Shown here in pieces: positions 25,214-33,529 of a stretch of 64,000 nt of DNA (positions are counted from its first letter, which is position 1; each line of letters opens with the position of its first letter). This DNA comes from Desulfomarina profundi. GTDB taxonomy: Bacteria; Desulfobacterota; Desulfobulbia; Desulfobulbales; Desulfocapsaceae. The stretch lies in contig NZ_AP024086.1 in NCBI RefSeq assembly GCF_019703855.1, forward strand, positions 3,988,501 to 4,052,500, written 5' to 3'. The position numbers and the translations under genes were made by a program. The notes beneath the pieces were generated by a model that was given only the letters and a program-made list of their open reading frames with translations, had not been told where the DNA came from and made no database searches.

Positions 25214-26656
25214 TTAAGATTTCCGCTTTAAGGGCAGTGTAAAAGTAAAGGTGCATCCCGCTTTATCGTTATTTTTAACGCTGAGGGTTCCACCGTAGTC
25301 AGCAACGATTTTTCTCGAGATGGAGAGCCCGAGACCTACTCCGTCCTGATGGTTTCTGACGTTTGCCGTTCTGTAATACCTGGTGAAAATAAGAGACATT
25401 TCTTCTTCAGGAATACCGGGGCCATTGTCTGAGACATCAAAATGAATCATTTTTTTCACGCGTTTGACTGTAACCGTGACCGCGCTGTTTTCAGGGGAAT
25501 ATTTGATTGCATTGCCGATAATATTGACAAATACCTGCTGTAGTTCTTCCCTGACTCCATACAGGGGAGGTATCTCCACGGCTGCCTGAATGGAGAGGTT
25601 GATTTTCTTTTTTTCCGCCAGAGAAGCAAAAGAATAAAACCCACTGTGGATGAGTTTTCTGCAGTCGAGCAGGGTAAAATTTTTGGTGGTCGGATCGGCC
25701 TCCAGCACGGAAACATTGAGCAGATGATTCAGCAACCGTTTTATTCTTTCGATTTCAATGCTGGCGATTTTTAAAAATTTGAGCTGCTTGGGATTCATCG
25801 GGCCAAAAACTTCCTCGATAATCATATTGACCGATTCATGGATTGAAGACAGTGGGGTTCGTATTTCATGGCTGAGGCTTGCGATAAATTCGTTACGGAT
25901 ATTTTCCTCCTCATAGAGCTGGCGGCTCATATCATTATATGCGTCGGCAAGTTCCTGAAACTCATTTCCCCCCTTGAGGGAAATAGGTTTGTAGACTTTG
26001 TCAAAGGAGAGTCGTTTGAGCTCCTCCGTCAATGTTTTCAGGGGAGTGAAGATAGATCTCGAAATAAAGAAAAGACCGAGAACACCTACTATTATTGAAA
26101 CGCAGAAACCATAAAGCCCATTTCTGGCACTTTTTCTGCTCTGTTCATTCAGATCGAGAAGGGCCAGGTCAATTTCTCTCTGGTTCTGTCTTTTTATCCG
26201 GGTTATCCGATCAATCCACCTGGTGACAACCTGGTCGGATACGAATTTCAGACCTGGGGGTGGCTTGGATTTCTGGTCCCATAATCCACTTTTATGCCGA
26301 AAATAGCTGTAAATAAAGTCTTCCCAGATTCTCCCGGTTTTGGTTCCAGGAGCCTGAAGTGCCATTGCCTGCTGGAGGGCTGATTCAAAGTTGGCCTTTG
26401 CCTCTTCAAAAAATTGGGAGTATTTTTCTTTTTTCAGCAGTTTCAGTTTCTTGTGGTTAGCCTCCATGTCCAGCAGGCTTGAAAGAAGTATTTCAGTCAG
26501 CTGGTCAATTCTGTTATTCTTTTCAACTATATTTTCAGTGGTTTGCACCATATGCTGGACGTTGAAAAGAAGCAGGTACACCGTTCCGGAAAAGATAAGA
26601 AAAAACAGAAAGAAAATGAGTGACAATTTCTGGGTAATTCCATATCTGGATCTCAT
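25214..26656 (-). CDS. glrK: Membrane sensor histidine kinase, GlrK/QseE-like
   Basis: A 480-residue kinase. Two membrane helices (about residues 8-30 and 180-200) frame a periplasmic helical sensor region. A HAMP segment follows (FTPLKTLTEELKRLS), then HisKA with phospho-His in SLSHEIRTPLSSIHES, and HATPase motifs NIIGNAIKYSP, VSDNGPGIPEE and GVGLGLSIS. I chose ATG 26656, preceded by GGTGAG, because it opens directly before the first helix; the frame continues 36 codons upstream with polar sequence. First gene of the kinase-lipoprotein-regulator operon. Confidence 0.87.
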   Translation of the reverse strand: MRSRYGITQKLSLIFFLFFLIFSGTVYLLLFNVQHMVQTTENIVEKNNRIDQLTEILLSSLLDMEANHKKLKLLKKEKYSQFFEEAKANFESALQQAMALQAPGTKTGRIWEDFIYSYFRHKSGLWDQKSKPPPGLKFVSDQVVTRWIDRITRIKRQNQREIDLALLDLNEQSRKSARNGLYGFCVSIIVGVLGLFFISRSIFTPLKTLTEELKRLSFDKVYKPISLKGGNEFQELADAYNDMSRQLYEEENIRNEFIASLSHEIRTPLSSIHESVNMIIEEVFGPMNPKQLKFLKIASIEIERIKRLLNHLLNVSVLEADPTTKNFTLLDCRKLIHSGFYSFASLAEKKKINLSIQAAVEIPPLYGVREELQQVFVNIIGNAIKYSPENSAVTVTVKRVKKMIHFDVSDNGPGIPEEEMSLIFTRYYRTANVRNHQDGVGLGLSISRKIVADYGGTLSVKNNDKAGCTFTFTLPLKRKS

Positions 26657-26860
26657 AAACTCACCGTGTCTGTATTCTGCCGGAAGCATTCTGCACTTCG
26701 ACTCATCTTCATCAGAAGAATAGATCAATCTGCAGATTGTAGCAAAGGGTATGCCACATGTCATTCATTCTAATCATGGAAGAGAAATTTTAAAACTACC
26801 GTATCTGTTGAAAAGAGTTCTTTTACCGGGATCTGAAATATTTCCGTTGAAAAAACCAGG

Positions 26861-26893
26861 CAGGAAAAAGTGCAATAATTGCACTTTTCCCTG
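26861..26893. other. A/T-rich perfect-type hairpin
   Basis: CAGGAAAAAGTGCAAT and ATTGCACTTTTCCCTG form a near-perfect stem with almost no loop, between the divergent kinase gene and the small secreted protein gene. It may be an operator-like palindrome or a transcript stem; it does not have a terminator T-run. Confidence 0.5.
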
Positions 26894-27073
26894 GGAAATG
26901 AGCAGAAAACAGTCAGGGATTAAAAGAGGAAAAATGATAACCATTTGTGGATTAACGCAAAAAAAAGCTGGCATGGCAATTGCAATAATTTTAATGACTT
27001 CAACTTTGAGTTGAGTCGTTTTACCGGCAGAGTATCTGATTGTTCTCTGTTGTCCGCATCGGGGGGAGTAAAG

Positions 27074-27388
27074 ATGATCAAGAAAATTACAGTTGCCAGT
27101 CTCTTGTCATTGTTGCTTGTCTTGCATTCCGCCATAGCCCAGAAGGTTGTGCCGACGGCATATCCGGAAATGGGAAGGTCTCTCAGCCAGATAATCATCC
27201 ATGAAAGAAGTATGTTTTCCGGACTGGTTCTGAAGACCGATGAAGGGATAGCAATTACGACCAACAGGGGAACGTTTCTTCTCAGGGGAGCAGACCTGGA
27301 GGAACTGGTGGGGAAAAACGTTCTGGTTACGGGGGTAATGAGGGGAGGAGCGATTTTTGCTGTGAAAATTGACGTCGTTCAATTGTAG
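27074..27388 (+). CDS. Small exported protein of unknown function
   Basis: A 104-residue protein with a clear signal peptide (IKKITVASLLSLLLVLHSAIA). The mature 80 residues are beta-rich (SGLVLKTDEGIAITTNRGTF, GKNVLVTGVM, AIFAVKIDVVQL) and could form a small OB-like barrel of the kind found in periplasmic stress proteins; this is only a structural guess. ATG 27074 has a strong GGGGGGAG ribosome binding site. It is a single gene followed by a hairpin. Confidence 0.7.
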   Translation: MIKKITVASLLSLLLVLHSAIAQKVVPTAYPEMGRSLSQIIIHERSMFSGLVLKTDEGIAITTNRGTFLLRGADLEELVGKNVLVTGVMRGGAIFAVKIDVVQL

Positions 27389-27400
27389 GACCGGAGCCGG

Positions 27401-27448
27401 GCAGAGACCAGTTGAAGTTTTTCTCTCTCCTCTTCAGCTGGTCTCTGC
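27401..27448 (+). terminator. Hairpin terminator after the small exported protein
   Basis: GCAGAGACCAGTTGAAG pairs with CTTCAGCTGGTCTCTGC with one mismatch around a pyrimidine-rich loop (TTTTTCTCTCTCCT). It starts 12 bp after the stop codon. No T-run follows, so termination strength is uncertain. Confidence 0.55.
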
Positions 27449-27458
27449 GTGGTGTTAT

Positions 27459-27540
27459 CCCAAGGTCAGTCCAGTCGGCGCCATCTTCTGCAGAAAACTT
27501 TGAAGCTGACGCCGCCTGAACTGATGAGAAATGCGGGTTA
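27459..27540. repeat. MITE-like repeat, internally deleted copy
   Basis: 82 bp starting CCAAGGTCAGTCCAGTCGGCGCCATCTTCTGCA and ending ATGAGAAATGCGGGTTA, matching one end of the complete 19053-19276 element but lacking the AGTAAATA palindrome and the left terminus. The final TTA is the stop codon of the racemase gene on the minus strand. Confidence 0.7.
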
Positions 27541-28236
27541 TTTCCCGTTGAGAGCAAACTCGATACCCCTTTCCACATGGATGCGTGTTGTGTCATAGAA
27601 CGGCAGGCTCAGGTCTTCTGGGCTGATGAGCATACCGATTTCGGTACAACCGGCAATAACCCCTTCCGCTCCCCGGTGCTGCATGCCACCTATAATTTCC
27701 TGATATCGAACCTTTGATTCTTCCACAATCTTACCACGACAGAGTTCTTCAAATATGATCCTGTGGATTTCTTTTCTCTCAGTTTCCGAGGGAATTATGA
27801 TATCCAGTCCAAATGTACTGGCGAGTCTTCCCCTGTAAAAATCCTCTTCCATGGTGAATTGTGTGCCCAGAAGGCCGATTGTCTGGAGATGATCCTTTTG
27901 AATCGCTCTGGCAGTGGCGTCGGCAATATGTAATAACGGGATCGAAATGGCTTCTTGAATGGCTGGTGCAACCTTATGCATGGTATTCGTACATACAAGG
28001 AGACATTCGGCGCCTCCCTGTTCTACTCTCCTTCCCGCTTGCGCCAGAAGAGTGGCTATCTGTCGCCATTTTTCTTTTCGCATCAATTGTTCAACGGGTT
28101 CGAAATTCACACTTTCCATGACAATTTCCGCAGAATGGAGGCCACCCAGTCTCTGGTTAATACCCTCGTTGAGCAGTGCGTAATAGTGGGTAGTGCTTTC
28201 CCAGCTCATACCTCCGAGCAATCCAATGGTTTTCAT
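27538..28236 (-). CDS. Aspartate/glutamate racemase family protein
   Basis: A 232-residue cofactor-independent racemase. It starts KTIGLLGGMSWESTTHYY, with the two catalytic cysteines in LLVCTNTMHK and IAGCTEIGM, as in the aspartate racemase group (YgeA-like). It interconverts L- and D-amino acids in the cytoplasm; the exact substrate cannot be assigned. The stop codon TAA is provided by the end of a MITE-like repeat. The next gene upstream ends only 10 bp away, so the two may be co-transcribed. Confidence 0.85.
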   Translation of the reverse strand: MKTIGLLGGMSWESTTHYYALLNEGINQRLGGLHSAEIVMESVNFEPVEQLMRKEKWRQIATLLAQAGRRVEQGGAECLLVCTNTMHKVAPAIQEAISIPLLHIADATARAIQKDHLQTIGLLGTQFTMEEDFYRGRLASTFGLDIIIPSETERKEIHRIIFEELCRGKIVEESKVRYQEIIGGMQHRGAEGVIAGCTEIGMLISPEDLSLPFYDTTRIHVERGIEFALNGK

Positions 28237-28246
28237 GTGGGGAGCC

Positions 28247-28764
28247 TCATTTTCGGACTGTTTTCAGTATTTCGGACAATTCAGTTCTGCCTGATTTTTC
28301 CATCAGTTCCTGAAGAGACAGAAGGACTTCACGGGCCACTGCAGTCTTGGGACGGGGAGAGAGAAGCTGGATCTCCAGAGTCTTTATATCGAAAACAATC
28401 TCCTCCAGCAGTGTGTATTCCACGTTGTTCTGTGCCGTGGCAAGTCTGATTTCAACAAGCAGATCGGCAATGCCTTTTTTTTCAGATTCTTCAAGAACCG
28501 GTCCGTCTCCCAAAGAAAGGCCGGTGTTTTCAGGGATATTGACTGTTTTGGTGATGCCAAGCTCCTCCAACCCCGGTTGGTGATGGCAATACCGCCGGAA
28601 AGGGTCTTGAGCTCGGCCAGTCCCTGGATCATTATCTCTTCGGCGGTGGCACCGGCGTCTGCCTTGTCCAGACCAATGGCCCTGCCCACGTCATACATGG
28701 ACACCTGTTGTTCCATGTTTCCGCCGGTCTGATTGTACAGTTCCTTTAAAAAGGGCATTATCAT
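28247..28764 (-). CDS. Unknown protein, frameshifted (about 172 residues restored)
   Basis: Two overlapping minus-strand frames make one protein if a single G is added to the run GGGG (28571-28574 as CCCC on the + strand). The first reads from ATG 28764 through MYDVGRAIGLDKADAG and GGIAITNRG; the second continues LEELGITKTVNIPENTG to the end and has no proper start codon of its own. The joined product is acidic, helical and not recognised; GLDKADAG and a winged-helix-like middle suggest a small regulatory or structural protein. Either a sequencing error or a true single-base deletion. Confidence 0.6.
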
Positions 28765-28796
28765 TGAAATCGTCCTTGTTTTGAAGAAATGGTTGA

Positions 28797-28886
28797 ACCC
28801 GTATTTCTCATGACCAACAGGCTACATAATTTCCTGCCGGGAACTTGGGACCTGATACCGCCTGAACTGATGGGAAATCCGGGTGA
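28797..28886. repeat. MITE-like repeat, degenerate copy
   Basis: Starts AACCCGTATTTCTCATGACC and ends ACCGCCTGAACTGATGGGAAATCCGGGT, matching both termini of the family with a short diverged body. The remaining gap up to the LytS-like gene at 29170 holds nothing else I can support. Confidence 0.6.
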
Positions 28887-29169
28887 GTTGTCTTTTCAGA
28901 TATTACCATGGATGAACAGGAGTAGAAAGCCGGGAGGGATAAATCGGGGGAAGATGACTGGCAGATCAGGCAGAAAAACCGGTTAATGAAGTATATTGCC
29001 GCTTGAGTCGAAAAAAACACCGCCTGGCAGAAAAAACATTGCAAAGCTTCTGAAAACCGGTTCACTGAAAAGAAAGATCTCTTTTTATAATCTGATTCCC
29101 CATGAAACTCAGCCAGATTGAAGATGTGCCTGCTTTACCAGGCTGGCCAACAGTCAAAAATCACTGAAA

Positions 29170-30854
29170 ATGTCCCTTCTTTCCCTCGATCCCCAACCGA
29201 TTTTCAGACTGTTGCAGCAAATGTCTGTTTTTCTCGTGGTTGCCTATCTTTTTATAAAATCACCCATTTTCAAATCCATCAGCTGGGAAACCCTGCATGC
29301 CAGACAGAAGATCTATCTTTACTTTGTTTTCAGCCTGTTTTCCATTCTCGGTACATATTTCGGACTGCCGGTACAGGATGCGATTTCCAACACGAGGGCC
29401 ATCGGTGCAGTTTTAGCCGGGTTGATCGGCGGGCCTCTCCTGGGGAGCATGGTCGGTGTAACAGCAGGGCTGCATCGGTATACCCTTGGCGGGTTTACTG
29501 CATTTTCCTGCGGTATTTCAACAACGGTTGAGGGCCTGCTTGGCGGATTGGTTCATCTTTATCTCGTGAAAAAGCATCGCCCCCATATGATTTTTAATCC
29601 CTGGGTTGCCCTTTGTACAACTTTCCTGGCAGAGATACTGCAGATGATCATTATCATCATACTGGCCAAGCCCCATACCGAGGCCCTTGCCCTGGTACGG
29701 GTTATTGCCCTGCCGATGGTTCTGGCCAACAGTGCAGGAGCTGCCCTTTTCACCTCTATCATACGGGATCAGAAGAATACATATGATCGGTTCAGTGTTA
29801 TTTTCTCTGCCAAGGCATTGAAGGTGGCTGAAAGAACCCTGGCGATCCTGGTCAAAGGTTTTAATGAGGATACGGCTCTGCGTGTTGCCAGAGTAATCCA
29901 TGAAGAAACCGGAGTGGGCGCTGTTGCCATTACTGACAGAGAGATGGTGCTGGCTTTTGTGGGGGAGGGACATGATCATCATAAATCAGGGCAGCCCATC
30001 ACCTCTTCCCTGACAAAAAGGGCCATTCGGGAAAACAGGATTATTTACGCAGACGGTGTTAATGAACACTGGGTCTGTTCAGTGTCGAGGAGCTGTCCAC
30101 TCGGTTCTGCCCTTTCCGTACCTCTTCGTGTCGATAATGAGCTGATCGGTACGGTGAATCTTTTTGAACCCAAGAACAAGATTTTTCTTAACCTGAACAG
30201 GACACTCGGTATTGGTATCACTAATCTATTATCCGATCAGATACTCAGAGCGCGCTATGATGAGCAGAAAAACCTGCTGGTTCAATCAGAGTTGAAACTG
30301 GTTCAGGCCCAGATCAATCCGCATTTTCTTTTTAATGCGCTCAACACCATCATTGCTGTCACCCGGAAAGATACGGACAGGGCCAGGGACCTGCTCCTTC
30401 ATCTCTCTAATTTTTTCAGGAAGAACTTGAAACGGGGGGAGATATCGCCACCCTGGAGGAAGAGCTGAATCATGTCAATTCCTATCTCAAAATTGAAAAG
30501 GCGCGGTTCGAGGACCATTTTCAGCTGGAAATGGATATTGACAGCGAACTGCTCCCGGTAAAACTGCCGATTTTCACCCTGCAGCCGATTATTGAAAATG
30601 CAATAAAACATGGTATTTCTCATATGTTACGGCAGGGAAAAATCAGGGTCAGTGCCGGCAGAAATGATAACGGGATTACCATCATGGTAGAAGATAATGC
30701 AGGAAAGTTCACGAACCCGAGTGACCGGAAAGGACTGGGATTGAACATCGTCGATAAACGGATAAAAAATCTCTATGGTGACAGATATGGCGTGGAAATA
30801 TCATGTGTGCCGGATAAACAGACTCTTGTTTCGATTCTGTTACCGGCAAAGTAG
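29170..30854 (+). CDS. lytS: LytS-type sensor histidine kinase, frameshifted
   Basis: The first frame (29170-30468) has several membrane helices of the 5TM-Lyt type, a GAF-like region (ALRVARVIHEETGVGAVAIT...) and the phosphorylation motif QINPHFLFNALNTI with His385. It breaks at the six-G run 30434-30439; adding one G restores KRGGDIATLEEELNHV and joins the second frame, which carries the ATPase part (LQPIIENAIKHGI and GLGLNIVDKRI) to 30854. The restored kinase is about 561 residues, normal for LytS/BtsS. The LytTR regulator follows after 12 bp. Either a sequencing error or a recent inactivation. Confidence 0.8.
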
Positions 30855-30866
30855 AGGAGAAGTGCA

Positions 30867-31577
30867 ATGATCCGAACCCTGATAGTCGATGATGAACTGC
30901 ATGCCCGGGAGGAGATGGAAATTCTTCTCAGGGAAACAGGGGCCTGTGAAATTGTCGCCACCTGCGGGAATGCAATTGAAGCCCTGAAGATTATCAAGGA
31001 GTCACGACCTGAGGTGATTTTTCTGGACATTCAGATGCCCGTGATCGGCGGTTTTGAATTGTTGAGCATGATTGATCAATCCATAATGCCCCATGTTGTT
31101 TTTGTCACTGCCTACGACGAGTATACCCTGAAGGCCTTTGAGGAGAAAACCCTGGACTATCTTTTAAAACCTGTGGAGAAGTCCAGGCTGGACAAGACCA
31201 TAGCAAAACTGCTGCAGATGCTGAGAAAAGGGGACAGGCCCCGTCGCGACAGCAATCAGGTACGTCGTATTCCCTGTGTTACCGGTCACACAATTAAAAT
31301 TCTGGATATCCGCAATGTTGAATATGTCTATTCCGGGCCGGGCGGCGTGTTTGCGGTTACACCGGAGGGAGAATTCTATACAGAGCTTACCCTGAAAACA
31401 TTTGAAGAAAAAACAGATCTTTTTCGCTGCCATAAACAATACCTGATCAACCTGGTTCACCTCGATGAAATGACGCTTCTTGCCGGTGGTGGTGCTGATA
31501 TCAGAACCGCTACAGGCAGCACCCTGCCTGTGAGCAGGCGTTATCTGAAAAAGCTCAAGCGAAAACTCATGATCTGA
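30867..31577 (+). CDS. lytR: LytTR-family response regulator
   Basis: A 236-residue regulator. The receiver domain has VDDE (7-10), phosphoacceptor Asp54 in IFLDIQMP, Thr in FVTAYDEY and the conserved Lys in DYLLKPVEKSR. Residues about 130-234 form the LytTR DNA-binding domain (VRRIPCVTGHTIKILDIRNVEYVYS, FRCHKQYLINLVHLDEM, LPVSRRYLKKLK). It is paired with the LytS-like kinase upstream. The TRAP transporter genes begin 220 bp downstream and are a plausible target, since related systems regulate pyruvate or organic acid uptake; this is inferred from position. Confidence 0.9.
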   Translation: MIRTLIVDDELHAREEMEILLRETGACEIVATCGNAIEALKIIKESRPEVIFLDIQMPVIGGFELLSMIDQSIMPHVVFVTAYDEYTLKAFEEKTLDYLLKPVEKSRLDKTIAKLLQMLRKGDRPRRDSNQVRRIPCVTGHTIKILDIRNVEYVYSGPGGVFAVTPEGEFYTELTLKTFEEKTDLFRCHKQYLINLVHLDEMTLLAGGGADIRTATGSTLPVSRRYLKKLKRKLMI

Positions 31578-31796
31578 TTTGTGTCCTTCCCGTATTCTTC
31601 CGCAACCGGTTACATGGTTAATATAACCGTTCACAAAAGAATAGTTCCGCTTGCCTGAATGGAGGTTGTTTTTCATTTCCCGAAGTGTAAACTTTCACTT
31701 ATCTCATTGAATCTCCAGTGAATCATGCCGCAGTTTCTTGCTGCGGAGATAATGTGGTTCCGGTGATTTTTCAATAACATGAATAATGGAGGGAGT

Positions 31797-32900
31797 ATGA
31801 AAAAGGCAACTCAATTTGCAAAAATTTCTGCAAGTCTGCTGGTCACTTGCGGGCTGCTTCTGGGTACATTCACTGCGGACAATGCAGTAGCGGCCGATAA
31901 AAAAAAGACCTATCACTGGCGGCTTGCCCAGACATGGCCAAGTAATTTTCCCATTTTCGGGGATGCCGTTAAAAACATGGTGAAGATGGTAAAAACCATG
32001 TCTGATGGCAGGTTGATTATCAGGGTTGATTCAAAGAATAAGCACAAGGCCCCCCTGGGCATTTTTGATATGGTGCGGGCAGGACAGTATGACATGGGAC
32101 ACTCCGCGTCCTATTACTGGAAAGGCAAGGATCCGGTCTTTATGCCGTTTACTACCATGCCCTTCGGAATGATTGCCGCTGAGCAGTATGCCTGGTTCTA
32201 TTACGGAGGAGGCATGGCATTAATGGAGAAGGCGTATGCAAAGCATAATCTGCTGTCTTTTCCAGGTGGTAACACAGGTAATCAGATGGGTGGCTGGTTT
32301 CGCAAGGAGATCAAAACGGTTGATGACCTGAAAGGGTTGAAAATGAGGATTCCCGGTTTTGCCGGGGAGGTTATTTCTAAGCTCGGTGTAGCGGTGACTA
32401 ATATTCCGCCGGGAGAACTGTACACCTCTCTTGATCGGGGAACCATCGACGCCCTGGAATGGGTTGGACCTTCCCTGGACCTGAACATGGGATTCCACAA
32501 AATTGCTCCTTACTATTACACAGGTTGGCATGAGCCGGGAACCGAACTGCAGTTTCTGGTCAATAAAAAGAGATTTGAAAAGCTTCCGGCGGATCTCAGG
32601 GAAATTCTTGTAGTGGCCATGAAAACAGCCGCCTATGATATGTTTGCCCAGTCATATCACGCCAGTGCAGAAAATCTTGCTCTCATCAGAAAGGATTATC
32701 CCAATATAAAAATCACAACTTTTCCAAAAGAGATAATTGACAGACTGAAAGTGGAAAATGATAAACTCATTAAAGAGATGTCTGCCAAAAACCCTGCTTT
32801 CAAAGAAGTCATTGACTCCCAGAAGGCATATATGGAAAAAGCCAGAGACTGGACCCGTATCTCCGATTTTGCCTATCTGAAAGACAACGTATCCCGCTGA
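31797..32900 (+). CDS. dctP: TRAP transporter substrate-binding protein, TakP-like DctP
   Basis: A 367-residue periplasmic binding protein with signal peptide (ASLLVTCGLLLGTFTADNAVA, cleaved near residue 34). The sequence YHWRLAQTWPSNFPIFGDAV, GGWFRKEIKTVDDLKGLKMRIPGFAGEV and DALEWVGPSLDLNMGF matches the TakP/2-oxoacid branch of DctP proteins, in which Arg in MRIPG binds the carboxylate. ATG 31797 follows GGAGGGAG. With the two membrane genes downstream it forms a sodium-driven uptake system for a small organic acid such as pyruvate or lactate; the substrate is inferred. Confidence 0.9.
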   Translation: MKKATQFAKISASLLVTCGLLLGTFTADNAVAADKKKTYHWRLAQTWPSNFPIFGDAVKNMVKMVKTMSDGRLIIRVDSKNKHKAPLGIFDMVRAGQYDMGHSASYYWKGKDPVFMPFTTMPFGMIAAEQYAWFYYGGGMALMEKAYAKHNLLSFPGGNTGNQMGGWFRKEIKTVDDLKGLKMRIPGFAGEVISKLGVAVTNIPPGELYTSLDRGTIDALEWVGPSLDLNMGFHKIAPYYYTGWHEPGTELQFLVNKKRFEKLPADLREILVVAMKTAAYDMFAQSYHASAENLALIRKDYPNIKITTFPKEIIDRLKVENDKLIKEMSAKNPAFKEVIDSQKAYMEKARDWTRISDFAYLKDNVSR

Positions 32901-33026
32901 TACATTTCTGTCTCTCCCCTTTTCGGGAGGGACAGATTCTGACCTGAATTCCGTACTTTGGAAAATGAAAAAAGTTTAAAGAATTCTTCTGTCCCGACAG
33001 GGGCCGTGCATTTCCAGGGAAATATC

Positions 33027-33529
33027 ATGCTACTGAAAATAGAAAGGTTTTTTGACAAATTTGCAACAGTTGTCGGCTATTGCTGCGGACTTCTCATGGT
33101 GGCCATGCTGCTGAATGTTTTTTACGATGCCATCATGCGTTACCTGTTTAACACAAATTCAATAGCGCTCCAGGAGATGGAATGGCACATTTTTTCGGTC
33201 GTTTTTCTTTTCGGTATTTCCTACTGTCTTCAGGAAGATGGCCATGTTCGTGTGGATGTGATCTATGATCGGCTGGGGCAGCGTGCCAGGGCGATTATCA
33301 ATATTGTCGGTACACTGCTTTTCATACTGCCATTCTGCTGGCTGATTATTGATGGTTCATTTGATTTTGTCAAGGAAGCGTATGATCTGCACGAGATAAG
33401 CGGTGATCCGGGGGCCTGACCCACCGATACCTGATCAAGTCCGCCATTCCGGTATCTTTCATATTTTTGACGTTTTCAGCCTGTGGCTTTCTGGTGAGAA
33501 ATATTAATCAGTTGCGTAAGAGTGAGTGA
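33027..33529 (+). CDS. dctQ: TRAP transporter small membrane subunit DctQ, frameshifted
   Basis: The frame from ATG 33027 (AGGGA upstream) gives three helices of a DctQ (VVGYCCGLLMVAMLLNVFYDA, MEWHIFSVVFLFGISYCLQE) and stops early at 33419. Adding one G to the five-G run 33410-33414 continues as GLTHRYLIKSAIP and a fourth helix (VSFIFLTFSACGFLV) to a TGA at 33527-33529, giving 167 residues, the normal size. That stop overlaps the GTG of dctM by four bases, which supports the restored frame. Confidence 0.82.

Noticed and set aside
30434-30439. Programmed frameshifting in lytS and the other eight broken genes
   Set aside because: The sites are G or C runs without the slippery patterns used in bacteria, and the genes belong to families that are not frameshifted elsewhere; sequence error is simpler.
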